A DNA stretch of 64,000 nucleotides from Agrocybe praecox (Eukaryota > Basidiomycota > Agaricomycetes > Agaricales > Agrocybaceae). Shown piece after piece: positions 12,975-23,831 of this stretch. Location: NCBI GenBank assembly GCA_964017145.1, contig OZ024844.1:558001-622000 (forward strand). Direction: 5' to 3'. The position numbers and the translations under genes are program-made. Position 1 is the stretch's first letter. Each line of letters opens with the position of its first letter. The notes below the pieces were generated by a model, which searched no databases, had not been told where the DNA came from, and worked only from the letters and a program-made list of their open reading frames with translations.

Positions 12975-15703
12975 ATCAACAAGTCGACGGACCTGAATCG
13001 CAGTCACATCCTGATATCGAAGAGCAAGAAACCGTTACAGTCTCCAAAAGAAAGGCATTTCTCACCAGAGTAACGAACGTTGTCCAGCCCTTAGTCAGTG
13101 ACTCCGCCATAGATGGGGCTATCCACATTCTGGACGGGTTTGCCAAGTTTGGGAAAGCCATACCATTCATTGCGCCAGCGTTCGTATTGCTGAAGGTCAT
13201 CGTCGATATCGAGAAACGCGCTCAAGACGCCGACGCCAAATGTACCGATCTTTTGCAACGTATCAACTTCATGCTCGCACCTACTCTTGCTCTACAAGAC
13301 GTAAAAATCGAACTATCCACGAGAACGGTCTTAGATCGTATCAACAACGCCTCAAAGGATGCTACAGCGCTTATCGATGCTTACAGGAAACAAGGACGCG
13401 TTGCTCGTCGCCTCAGTTTTTCCAATCGGGAAAAGTTCACTACTTGCGCAGAGACCGTCAACGGTTGCTGTCGCGATTTGCTCGTAAGCCTTCAAATCAG
13501 TCAATGGCTGCAGCTAGATATTCTTACTCGTAAAATTCCCACCGACGAAGAAGATAAAGCGGCAAAAAGGTTTATGCAAGAGAATGGTGGAGTGGAAGCT
13601 GTAGTGCAAAACCTAGAACTGGTGACAGAATTTGCGACCCAACGCAACTTTGTCATGGATAACACCGTGATGGAGCAGCTCAAAGTTAACATCAACGATG
13701 TTGTCGAACAGAACTACTCCAAATTGGAAATAATTCTACGTGACAATGTCGATGCGGCCGTCGCAAACGGCTTCAAAGATTTCACTTTGAAGATGAGCGC
13801 CATGGAACCTGAACAGATTTTCAAATGTGTTCAGTGCGACAAGGAATTCACAGATCAGTCAAATGGGCCCAATGCATGTTCCTACCACCGTGCCGAGTAT
13901 GATCCATATACGAAACATTTTCCTTGTTGTCCCACTTCCCATCCGTGTCAATTCAATGCGCATAGAAAAAAACATCACTGTGACTATCCATACGGATCCT
14001 TCTTTTCTCATATCAGAGAAGTAGCGGGATATATCAATACTAGAGAAGAGTTGGCTTCCGTTGAAGAAACCGATCTCGAAAACGATAAGGTGCAGATGGC
14101 GTCTGTCAGCAAGGTCCTCAGTTGGTTTGCGCAGGGACCTTCGGTCGAAGAAGATACTTTACTCATAATGGTCGGCGAGATAGGGTATCAGAATCGATAT
14201 TACTTCAACACTTTCACGTCCGCAGAACTACATGATCTTTCCAAGTCCATCCACATATCTGGTCAGACGGCGATATATCGAACTGCCGACGATGAAAATG
14301 AGTATTCATCAGCTGAATGGATACTTTCAACTGCTGGCACTATCACTGGCGTACGACTCACTGCAAAATGCGCTTCGGCAATGACTTCGTGTATCCGGGT
14401 ATGTCCCATCGATATTAAGACGTGCACGAAGTCGACCGATGTCCTGACGTTGTCCGAAGGGGGCTTCCCTTCATATACTCCGTCTTCGGCATATGTTCTA
14501 CCAGATAATGTCAAAATTGGTCCCACACTCTCGGGCACCCAATCTCGTCCTGTCCGAACCAATTTCAAAAGCAAAAGCGCCTCTTCTCTTCCACTTGTTT
14601 TAAAAATACAGTCAGATCCTCCTCTCAGCCCCACTGGCAACATGTTCAATATGTTCGGCACACTGTCGGGGAAAATAACAGTCTACAATAATAGCGCCCC
14701 TGATTCTATGAATGCTGTTATCATCACCTCTGTAGTGGCTTTCTATCGCATGGTTGGCGATGCAGAATATCTGCCCGTCGACAGTTGCACTGTTGTCGGT
14801 GAAATTCAAGCTCCCGTTACTGTTGAGCCTCGCAAGTCTTGTCTGCTCGATTTCCGCGTGGCAATCCCCCAGATTGAACGAAAAAGCGATCTTGACGCCA
14901 AATGGTGGGATAAAGAGTTCCAGGGCCGACACCGACCAATTCGCGTTAAAATCGTAGTCAAAGATATTATGAATGAAGAATGTTCGCTTGTGCTTGAACA
15001 TGTCTTCAAACCTATGCCATTCCTTCAACGAAACGATTCCGACGTCGGATTCTTCTTCCTGGATGATCCACAAACATATGAACGGCATGTAGTCAATGTC
15101 AAATACGGAACTGAAGAAAGTTCAGTCGTCCAGCTATTATATTATGGGATCAGCTCGAAAAAATTGCAGAAGGCAGTTTATCACGCCATTAAGACCGGAG
15201 AAACGGATGTTGAACTTCTCAGCGTCCAGGGTATGCCACCGTTGTGGGAGTGGAGCGCCTGGGCGTTGGTAGACGTATCGTGCAGGCGAGTATACGCCAT
15301 CAAGGTCATCATCAAGGAAGGCAGCCATATTCCGAACCCCTGCATCGGATGCGTCAGCTATGTCCTCTGTCCAGCCTACGGCAGGGTCATTAATGAACAA
15401 AAAGAAATAAGTTATGCCAAAGAAACAGCTCGTTTACCACCCATGAAGACATGTACATTTCCGGAATATCCTCAAGACGACGATTTTGACGATGATCGAC
15501 CACTTCAGTCTTCAAAATTGGCTCTAGGAAAGACGGGAGCAGTTCCCGACGAAATAGTGAACCTAACACAAGATCTGAAAGCTCTACAGACAGAAGTGGC
15601 ATCTATTAATGCCAAACTTCAACATGTTACAGCATCCATAGACAAAATCATGACGATGGCGATACTCCTATTTATCGCCATCCTTGTACGGGTTGTATTC
15701 TAG
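12911..15703 (+). CDS. Conserved hypothetical protein, paralogue 2 (with C-terminal membrane tail)
   Basis: Exons 12911-12912 (AT) and 12973-15703, 910 residues. The 60-base intron has donor GTAAGT and acceptor TTGACAG. It shares the whole layout of paralogue 1: a helical N-terminal region of about 150 residues with a strongly conserved core (AYRKQGRVARRLSFSNREKF), the Cys/His module (CVQCDKEF ... CSYH ... FPCC ... HPCQF ... HHC), and a long beta-rich region with conserved CSLVLEHVFKP. Unlike paralogue 1 it ends in a single hydrophobic segment of ~15 residues after a predicted coiled coil (ending VRVVF), suggesting a tail-anchored or membrane-inserted protein; this localisation is inferred. 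Conservation over ~900 residues in three neighbours shows tandem duplication under constraint. Confidence 0.85.
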
Positions 15704-16515
15704 AAAATGAATAGAAGTATTCTGGTCACAGAAGAAAAAAGAACGATTATGTCTGTCTTTGAATCCATCGCCAAATTGACCAAATTCGAACTTCATAGTC
15801 TGCCTGAGGAAAATCACGAGAGCGATATTCGTGGATGTGAGCTGATGTGAGGATGAGTCGGACGACGTGAAGAAAACGAATGCACGGTTCCGCCAACAGC
15901 ATTCAAGTCTTCGGGTATGGCAGTGGTAATTCAAATCCACTGAATGCAATCGAAATGATTCGCACGAAATGTAACAAAATCGTTGAAGCAGATGTATAGA
16001 GGAAGCGGGCAGAAGACATATGCATGTAACAGATTGAGGGAATTTAAACACAGCGCCCAGCCGTTGGTTGGTTGACATCACGAACTTTGAACTCAGCGCC
16101 CGGCTAGCAGTGTCACTACAGGTCTTGCTCCCGTTCATTTCTGACGGTAATCCAATTCAACAACTAAAATACTCACGGGCGATCTATTTTTCTATCGACC
16201 ACCACACTAACGGTGACTTGGACTTCATGCGATTCTTGCACAGGTACTCACCTCACGATTAGCTGTGGATCTGGAAGCACACGCTACCTAGGAGCTATGC
16301 TTTTTACTTATATAAATATACTTGACAGACTTGACTATCATTGATCCAAGAATCATGATTAATTTTCGCAGATGTCGACCATGAGACTGATGATTCACAA
16401 AAAATCAACATCCATCCGTTTCTGTTCTCACACTTTGACCTTCTTAAGCAATGTTCCCTGTAGCAGATGAACTCTTATTTGTGCCTCCAAAAGATCGCTG
16501 ATACTACAAGATAAA
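15704..16515 (+). other. Intergenic spacer with leader of paralogue 3
   Basis: About 810 bp between paralogues 2 and 3. The minus-strand frame 15668-16138 is probably fortuitous. Shortly before the split ATG of paralogue 3 an upstream ATG (16467) opens a 15-codon frame that ends at the TAA in 16512-16514, just before the real start. Confidence 0.4.
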
Positions 16516-16574
16516 ATGTGAGTGCAAGTTGAAATATGTCATTTACCATCCGTTTACAGTCATACTACACAGGG
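16516..16574 (+). promoter_or_regulatory. Intron-split start codon, start-stop element (copy 3)
   Basis: AAAT|GTGAGT...TACACAG|GGATC: splicing gives ATG GAT CAA; unspliced RNA reads ATG TGA. A separate 15-codon upstream frame ends two bases before the split ATG. Confidence 0.75.
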
Positions 16575-19276
16575 ATCAACTAGGCGATAGTGTTGACCCA
16601 CAAGCGATCACAGAACAAGCTGTTAATGTTTCAAAAAGGACGTCGTTTCTTGCCAAAGCCTCGAACGTCATCCAACCCTTCATCAGCGACTCCTGCATCG
16701 ATGCGGCCATCCGGATTCTGGATGCGTTCTCGGATTTTGGGAAGGCCATGCCTTTTATTGCGCCAGCGTTCGTACTCCTAAAGGTCATCATAGACATAGA
16801 GAAACGCGCTCAAGACGCCGACGCTAAATGCAACGATCTCCTGGAATGCATTACTTTCATGCTTGGACTTGTTCCCGCTCTAAAAGGCATAGAAATCAAG
16901 TCATCTACAAGACAAGTCGTGGAACGGATCAACGATGCCTTGAAGGACGCTGCAGCGCTTATCGCTGCTTACAGAAGACAAGGACGCGTTGCTCGTCGCC
17001 TGAGCTTTTCCAATCAGGAGAAATTCAGTGCATGTGCGGAGAGTATAAACGAGTGCTGTCGTGATTTGCTGATGAACCTCCAAATACATCAATCACTCCA
17101 GCTCGACATTACTCGTTCAATTCCAGTCGACGATGAAGACAAAGCAGCAAAGCGGTTTGTTGAAAATCACGGAGGAGATGTGGCTGCTGTTGTGAATGAC
17201 CGAGAGTTGGTGAAAGAATTTGCCAGTCAACGAGATTTCGTGATGGACGACACAGTCATGGAGCAACTCCACGCCGATATCGACGATGCGGTCAAGCAAA
17301 ACCACTCAAAATTGGAACGAATTCTGCGCGATAATGTCAGCGCAGCCATCGCTGGTGGCTTCAAGGATCTTGCCTTGGAGATCAACTCCATGGACGCCGA
17401 ACAGAAATTCAAATGTGTGCAATGTGACAAGGAATTCACAGAGCATTCAAATGGGCCCAAGGCATGCTCCTTCCACCGTGCCGAGTACAACTCTTATTCG
17501 AGATTATTCCCTTGTTGCACAACTCCTCACCCGTGTCAGTTCGGCACGCACAGAACAAAACATCACTGCGATTATCCCTATGGATCTTTCTTTTCTCACA
17601 CAAGGGAATTATCAGGATATGAAAATACAAAGGAAATATGGGCAGCCGTTGAAGAAGTCAACCTTGAAACTGATGAAGCTCAGACTGCCTCTATTAGCCA
17701 GCTCCTTCGTTGGTTCGGCCGAAGCCCTAGGGTTGAAGAAAACACTTTACTCATAATGGTCGGTCAGATACGGTATAGGAGTCGATATTATTTGAACACG
17801 TTTACTTCAAAAGAACTACAAGAACTTTCGAAGTCCTTGCATCTCTCTGGGCGGACGGTAATATATCGGACTTCGGACGATGAAAACGAGTATTCATTAG
17901 CTGAATGGATCCTTTCAGCTTCTGGTTCAATCGTTGGCGTACGGCTAACTGCTAAATGTGCCACGTCGGCTCATCCCTGTATACGGGTTTGTCTCATTGA
18001 CATAGAGACATGCACGAAGTCGGGAGATGTCTTGACAATCTCTGCAGGAGGCTTTCCTTCATACACGCCGTCCTCGCCCTACGTCCTGCCAGATAATCTT
18101 GCCTATGGTCCTACACTCACGGAAGCCCAATCTCGTCCCGTCCGAAAGGATTTCAAAAGCAAAAGCACATCGTCTCTTCCACTTATCCTCAAGGCAACGT
18201 CAAATCCACCTCTCGTTCCTGGAACGACCTTTAGTACTCTGTCTGGCAAAATAACTGTTTACAATAATTGCAACCCCGACTCCATGAACTCAATTACTAT
18301 CACCTCGATAACTGCTTTCTATCGCATGGTTGGCGAGATAGAGTACTTGCCAGTCAACGGCTGCACCGTCGTAGGCGGGCTCGACACACCGATTACAGTT
18401 GAACCTCGCAAGTCATCGTTGCTCGATTTTCGAGTGTCCATCCCTCAAATAAAACGAAAAACCAGCTCTGACTCCAGATGGTGGGATCGCGAGTTTCTGT
18501 GTCGGCATCGACCAATACGCATCAAATTTGTTGTCAAAGATATTATGGACGAAGAATGTTCGCTTGTCCTTGAACACGTTTTCAAGCCTGTACCATTCGA
18601 CGAACGTGCTGATACCGATGTCGGTTTTTTCTTCCTGGACGATCCTCAGACTTACCGCCGTTATGTCGTCAATGTCAAGTACGGGACTGATGAGAAGTCA
18701 GTCGTTGAGCTATCGAGTTATAGCATCAGTACAAGGACGTTGCAAAAGGCAGTCTACAAAGCCCTAAAGACCGGTGAGACAGAAGTCGAGCTTCTCAGCG
18801 TCCAGGGTATCCCGATAACATGGGAATGGAGGGCATGGGCATTAGTGGATGTGTCGTGCCGGCGGGTATACGCCATCAAGGTTATCCTGAAGGAAAGCAA
18901 ACAGATTTCTAACCACCGAATGGGTTACGTCGGTTATGTCCTTTGTCCAGCTTATGGCAAGGTCATTGACGAGAAGAGAGACATACGTTACGCAAAGGAA
19001 CTCGTGCGCTTGCCACCCATGGAACCTTACGATTTTCCCAGATTCCCTCAGGACGATGACTACGACGATAATCGGCCACCTACATCCCATGAACTGGCTT
19101 CAACGAAGTTAGATTCGGCCCACAATGGAGTTGCCAGGGCAGAGGATAGGCTAGCTTTGCAGGAAAGGCTAGTATCTATGGACACCAACCTTATACATAT
19201 GGCAGCTACCTTGGACAAACTTGTGACGATGATGACCTTCTTATTTATTGCTATTTTTGTACGGATTTTCTTTTAG
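16516..19276 (+). CDS. Conserved hypothetical protein, paralogue 3 (with C-terminal membrane tail)
   Basis: Exons 16516-16517 (AT) and 16573-19276, 901 residues. The 55-base intron has donor GTGAGT and acceptor TACACAG. An earlier AG at 16558-16559 is possible, but only the later one gives the MDQ start shared with paralogue 2. N-terminal helical region (EKRAQDADAKCNDLLE, AAYRRQGRVARRLSFSNQEK), Cys/His module (CVQCDKEF ... CSFH ... FPCC ... HPCQF ... HHC) and beta-rich half closely match paralogue 2. The C terminus is a hydrophobic segment ending in VRIFF. It is closer to paralogue 2 than to 1. Role unknown; the domain mix would fit a membrane-acting stress or immunity protein, as a hypothesis only. 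Confidence 0.85.
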
Positions 19277-19432
19277 AAGATATTTGCCTAATGTTGACCA
19301 TGTTTGAAATGGCCATGAGTGATGCCAGCAATGAAGTCATTATTTAGTGGGATGAGTAAGAATTACACATACAATGATAAAATGAGAGAACACGTAGGAA
19401 ATCAAACAACGAAAGAGGGAAACGACGAACAA

Positions 19433-19468
19433 TTACTCTTCTCTTCTCTTTTTCCGTGCACTTCCAAA

Positions 19469-19499
<31 letters not shown>

Positions 19500-20648
19500 G
19501 CCATATCTTCGTCTTTTCCGGCTTTCAAACCCTTCATCTTGCGCGTTTGCAATTTGTCGAGGTCCTGTTTTCCGACGTGCACGCGTCCTCTGAGGTCGCC
19601 CATCTCGTCGATTTCCTGGTTCTTCTTCTTCTTTCCGAGACCCTTTTCGACGTCTGTTTTCTTCAGCTTGAGGCGCTTCATCGCGAGCTTGAGCATATCT
19701 GGGTCGGCCGCCTGGTATCTGCGCATGACAAGATCGAGAGAAGGACCCATAGGCACCAGTTCGACACGAGGTATACGAGTTCCAGAAGAAAGTAATTTGA
19801 TGGTATATGTCCTGATATGAACTTTTGGGAAATTAGATGCGTCTTCCTGCCCTGACTTGGGACGGCTGGCATAGGCAATGGCGGTTGCGTTGTTGAGTGC
19901 GTCGGGTGTTGGTCCACACGTTACACTGATAACGTGTTCGATACCAGGTAGGCATATTGATTCGATCTCTTCGCCGTTGAAAAAGTCCAAGAGCATCGAT
20001 TTCAATTGCACGAAACGAGGGTGGGTGTCGAATAATTCGGAGGCAAAATGCATTAATGGTTTGTGTCCTGGTGTGGATTTTGGTGTCTATGATATGTATT
20101 AAGGTATGGTGCAGATGAAAAAGTTTTAAGACGACGTACCTTGAAATCTGCCATTCCGGTCCAGCTCTCCACTCCAACTTCGGCCATGTCCAAAACTTTG
20201 TTATCGAACATTCGGACGAAAGTCAATCCATGAGGTCTCTTCTTGGTCGTTTGACCAAATATGAACATAGATGCATCGTTCTTTTGCGACCAAAATTCCA
20301 GCGAATTAACGGACGTTGATGCAGCATCGAAGGGATGAATATCGTTCTTTTTGTTAAACGCAATAGCATGAGGGCGTTTCAATGCCATCTAGAAGACTGG
20401 TCAATATCAAACTAACACCATCGTTGTTTTCTTCAAAGCTCACTAGCTCGCGCATAACATTATTCAGAACCTCTCCGGTATGTGTTCCTTTGACGAAGAT
20501 AGCGGTGCGAGGGTCTTCGATTTCCTTTGGCTGCCGAGCATCTAGCGCTCGTTTTGAGCGTGCATTTTTGGGTTTTCTGTATGTTAAAAACCAGTCAGGA
20601 GAACATGTGTGCAATTCTTGTAGGGATATCTTACATTGTACGGAGCAT
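19433..20648 (-). CDS. RPF2: Ribosome biogenesis protein RPF2 (Brix domain)
   Basis: Exons on the minus strand: 20635-20648, 20444-20576, 20140-20388 and 19433-20086; 349 residues with all junctions in phase. RPF2 works with RRS1 to bring 5S RNP into nucleolar pre-60S particles. Diagnostic features are the start MLRT followed by KPKNARSKRAL, the NKKNDIHPF motif, a Brix-type core through residues ~35-240, and the near-invariant GKQDL..LQTRKMKGLK close to the C terminus, followed by an acidic Asp/Glu run and a basic tail (KKRR). Introns are 53-58 bases. Length fits fungal RPF2. It is divergent from the gene at 20728 with under 200 bp between starts. Confidence 0.95.
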
Positions 20649-20727
20649 AATGGCAAAGGAAAGACGGACTCCAATTAATTCTGTACCTAAAACGAAAAAA
20701 GTATCAATTTGACGTGATTGGCTGATT
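20649..20727. promoter_or_regulatory. Compact bidirectional promoter
   Basis: Only 79 bp separate the RPF2 start codon (minus) from the first in-frame ATG of the next gene (plus), or 196 bp if that gene starts at the ATG at 20845. Both promoters must overlap. The interval is A-rich with no clear TATA box, as is common for ribosome-biogenesis genes. Confidence 0.45.
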
Positions 20728-21678
20728 GTGGGGGTCGTTGACAATCAATACCAAATATATTTCCCGGGCCGGGGGTCCCAGATGACATTTGTATATTCCG
20801 CTTCATCGTATTCTACTCTTAATGGACTTTATCATCGCGAAAATATGGACTTCAGCAATACGAACTCTGCAAAAAATACAGATGGGCTCCGAGATCCGCA
20901 ACGACGGCGTCCCCTTACTTCTAAACAAGAAAGAAAGCTCATGGACTTCCTCGATGCTAATTTCCTAGAGCTTACCCGTAACTATAAGAAGAGGTGTGTG
21001 AAAACCTCCTGCGATGAACCTCTTGTAAAAACTGAGATGATTAGAATTGAGGAAACTTCCAGCTTGAGGACAATTCCCACCTATATTGAAGCTGCCAGGA
21101 AGCTACTGATAATAATCCTTCAAATACCTCCGCTGGACCCGTCGACAAGCCTTCGTATTGCATTTCTACTCCGTCTCACAGGAGAAGTATTGTCCTCTAT
21201 TCCAGGTTACTCTATTGGCAGCTCAACCTCCAATCCCACAAGCCAAGAAGTTTTGCAAGAACTCGTAGACTTTCTCGACGACCTTGATCAGTCTTGGATT
21301 GTCGTCCTTCAGGGACAAACCTGGGATCCAGAACTGAAGGAAGGAGTCGATCTCATTCTACCGATAGAGGATGTTGCCCGGCCCTTGAACTCTCTGAAAT
21401 CGACTCCGCCTAGTCAGACAGACATAACTCGTTTGCGGAGCATGCTATTTTCTGGAGAAGCTTCGTTGGAAGAGTGGTTAACCAATCAGCGTGCCCAACC
21501 AGGAGACGCGGAGAACGGTGGAGATGACCTCGGAGATGTCTCGAGTATGCTCGAAGGGATGGGCTTACTCGAAGAGTTTGACTCGTTATTTGCCGGGACG
21601 CTCAATTACCTTGGAGGATTCTCCAGCAATATCTCACTCAATACGGTCAATCCTGGTGAAGAAAGCATGATGGAATAA
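20728..21678 (+). CDS. Conserved hypothetical protein
   Basis: Intronless frame of 316 residues. The conserved-looking part begins near residue 60 (RRPLTSKQERKLMDFLDANF), so the ATG at 20845 (MDFSNT..., 277 residues) may be the real start; the upstream residues are unremarkable. The protein is mostly helical, has no signal peptide or membrane segment, and carries a Pro-rich linker (QIPPLDPSTSLR) and a stretch DQSWIVVLQGQTWDPELKEGVDLILP. I have an impression of similar single-copy proteins in other basidiomycetes but know no function. It shares a promoter region with RPF2. Codon use resembles the neighbouring housekeeping gene. Confidence 0.75.
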   Translation: MGVVDNQYQIYFPGRGSQMTFVYSASSYSTLNGLYHRENMDFSNTNSAKNTDGLRDPQRRRPLTSKQERKLMDFLDANFLELTRNYKKRCVKTSCDEPLVKTEMIRIEETSSLRTIPTYIEAARKLLIIILQIPPLDPSTSLRIAFLLRLTGEVLSSIPGYSIGSSTSNPTSQEVLQELVDFLDDLDQSWIVVLQGQTWDPELKEGVDLILPIEDVARPLNSLKSTPPSQTDITRLRSMLFSGEASLEEWLTNQRAQPGDAENGGDDLGDVSSMLEGMGLLEEFDSLFAGTLNYLGGFSSNISLNTVNPGEESMME

Positions 21679-22238
21679 TTTATAATTTCCAAGTTAACTC
21701 TTGTATTCTTCATGCTGTTCCAGTTTCTTTAAAAAGGAGCGAAGGATGAGAAACCTCGGTACCAGCATCGACATTTTTGGACAGGTGCAAGAAAGAAGGG
21801 TCTTCCTTCAGTTCAATGACTCCCATTTTTAGTTGCAGTGTCCTCGAACTTCAAAGTGACGAAGTCAAAAGTCGTGATGGTTGAACGTTGAGGGCTCAAC
21901 TTGATGGTGATGGATGTTGGTTTTTATTTATATTACACTTGTACATTTTGGAAGGCAAGAGATATATTATTGTATAATTCTTCTATTCTTAACAAGTACT
22001 GCACGAACCTCAGGCTCATCAACACTGCTGAGCACTTCCAGATTGTTTTTCTCTACTAGGGCGTCACATGACGAACGCGACTCCACCCTGACTCTGAGTG
22101 CTAACTGGGCATGAATCGAATATTTCTCCAACCTGTCTTCAATTTGACCACTGAACCGAACGAAAAGGTACAGCTGCTCATAGCATACTGGGGCTTTGAA
22201 AAACAGTAACAAACCGTTTTGACAGTTCCAGGACCATC
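21679..22238. other. Intergenic, no gene seen
   Basis: About 560 bp between the conserved hypothetical gene and the F-box gene. Short frames on both strands (21914-22114 plus, 21967-22212 minus) overlap each other and have no recognisable content. Confidence 0.4.
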
Positions 22239-23831
22239 ATGGTGACTGATCGAGGTGACCAAGACGCACTTTCACGATTGCTGTCCCAGCGGAAGATATA
22301 CGAGGCTGAACGCGCAGCTTTGGCCGCTCGCATTCAAGAAGTTGATGCAAATATAGCCAAAATTCAGGCTGAATACGGAGCCATATACAACAAGTCGTCG
22401 AAACTGCTGAGGCTTCCTCCTGAAGTAACCTGTATGATCTTTGACCATGCGTCCGGATATCCTATGGAGGAGGAAGGAGAAGAGGAATCCAAAGCAGTTC
22501 ACTTGTTGCCCGAAGTCGTCATCTCCCATGTTTGTCGTCACTGGAGGGAAGTCTCTCTCTCCTACCCTCGACTATGGACTTCCTTTTCCTACGACGGACC
22601 CAGTATTATGCGTATTCCTCTTGATCGACTAGAGGCATATCTTAAAAGATCAGGGATGCTCGACTTGGAGCTATGGCTCGAATTTGGTCACGATCACGCA
22701 CGGGACGAGGGTGCCTCTGAGAGACGCCTTGCATTGTTGGAAATGGCCATCAAACAGGCGCATCGCTGGAAGCGTACCACTTTGATATTAAATTCAGAGT
22801 CGTCCTCACTCGACACTATCATGCCAAAGTTACGAAAATTATCCGTGCCACGATTGGAACACTTTGTCCTTTGTGCGGAGGAAGACCACCCACTGAATGA
22901 GCCATTGCACCTGAGAAATTTAACAGTTGTCAACAAAGTGGAAACTACTATTTTTGAAGGAGGCGCAAGCAACTTGAAATCACTCCGTCTAGATGGAAAA
23001 ACCTACGTTATGTGCACTCCCCCTCTGTCTAACATCACGGCCCTCCGCATAGAAACCATCATAGACAATCCAGAGTCAATATATTCGTGGGCGGCATTTC
23101 TTTCTATTTTGGAATTGCCTTTTCTTCAAGATCTTTCACTCGTAGGCGATGTATTTGAGCAGCCAACACCGGACATGATGAACAGGATCAACATGAACAA
23201 TCTCAAAAGCCTACGATACAGCGACAACGATACTCTCTCCCTAATTTTACCGTGTATACGGGCCCCAAAGCTGGAGAGCCTAACCCTTCAGTCAGTATGG
23301 CTTCCTGAGGAGTTTGGTGCTATTCCTGTACACCTGGGCGAATCGTATTTTTTCCCTTCATTACACAATCTTTACCTTATCGATGTCACGCCCTCGACTC
23401 TGCATGGAGCCTGGTGCCTTGTTCGAATAACTCAGCGAGCGAAAGACATTTTACTGTCCCAAGAAGATGCAGAAGAATGCATATTCATGTTCACTCCTGC
23501 TCATTATCATTCATATCCATTGTTTTGGCCCAATGTAGAGAGGCTCACCTTGAATATGGACATCATAGCGGGAATTGGTTCATTTGTCAATTTCTTCAAC
23601 GCCAGACCAGGCGCTGAAACACTCCCAAAGTGTGTTCTCCGCGTATTCGATCATATAAAAACAACCTGGCAAGCGGACTTCCCGCCCTTGTACAACCAAC
23701 TTTGCGAAAAATGCGACATCGAGACAATCAAGCTTGAAGATCTCGCGGTGGGCTTTTGGCCACCGTCCGACGATTCTCCGGATTATTTTTGTGAAGAAAC
23801 GGATCCTTTCGATATAGCTAACCCATATTAA
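22239..23831 (+). CDS. F-box domain protein
   Basis: Single exon, 530 residues. The first ~45 residues form a predicted coiled coil (RKIYEAERAALAARIQEVDA). An F-box follows at ~58-110 (LLRLPPEVTCMIFDHAS ... VISHVCRHWREVSLSYPRLW), the form found in the hugely expanded Agaricomycete F-box families. The remainder is a degenerate leucine-rich solenoid. By family such proteins are SCF ubiquitin-ligase substrate adaptors through SKP1; substrates are unknown. A truncated second copy with an internal deletion lies at 47109-47367, followed by the same downstream DNA and a P450-like gene, so this gene is the first member of a duplicated block. Confidence 0.85.
   Translation: MVTDRGDQDALSRLLSQRKIYEAERAALAARIQEVDANIAKIQAEYGAIYNKSSKLLRLPPEVTCMIFDHASGYPMEEEGEEESKAVHLLPEVVISHVCRHWREVSLSYPRLWTSFSYDGPSIMRIPLDRLEAYLKRSGMLDLELWLEFGHDHARDEGASERRLALLEMAIKQAHRWKRTTLILNSESSSLDTIMPKLRKLSVPRLEHFVLCAEEDHPLNEPLHLRNLTVVNKVETTIFEGGASNLKSLRLDGKTYVMCTPPLSNITALRIETIIDNPESIYSWAAFLSILELPFLQDLSLVGDVFEQPTPDMMNRINMNNLKSLRYSDNDTLSLILPCIRAPKLESLTLQSVWLPEEFGAIPVHLGESYFFPSLHNLYLIDVTPSTLHGAWCLVRITQRAKDILLSQEDAEECIFMFTPAHYHSYPLFWPNVERLTLNMDIIAGIGSFVNFFNARPGAETLPKCVLRVFDHIKTTWQADFPPLYNQLCEKCDIETIKLEDLAVGFWPPSDDSPDYFCEETDPFDIANPY

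Noticed and set aside
15668..16138. 156-codon minus-strand frame between paralogues 2 and 3
   Set aside because: It overlaps the end of paralogue 2 on the opposite strand and has no recognisable domain; probably fortuitous.
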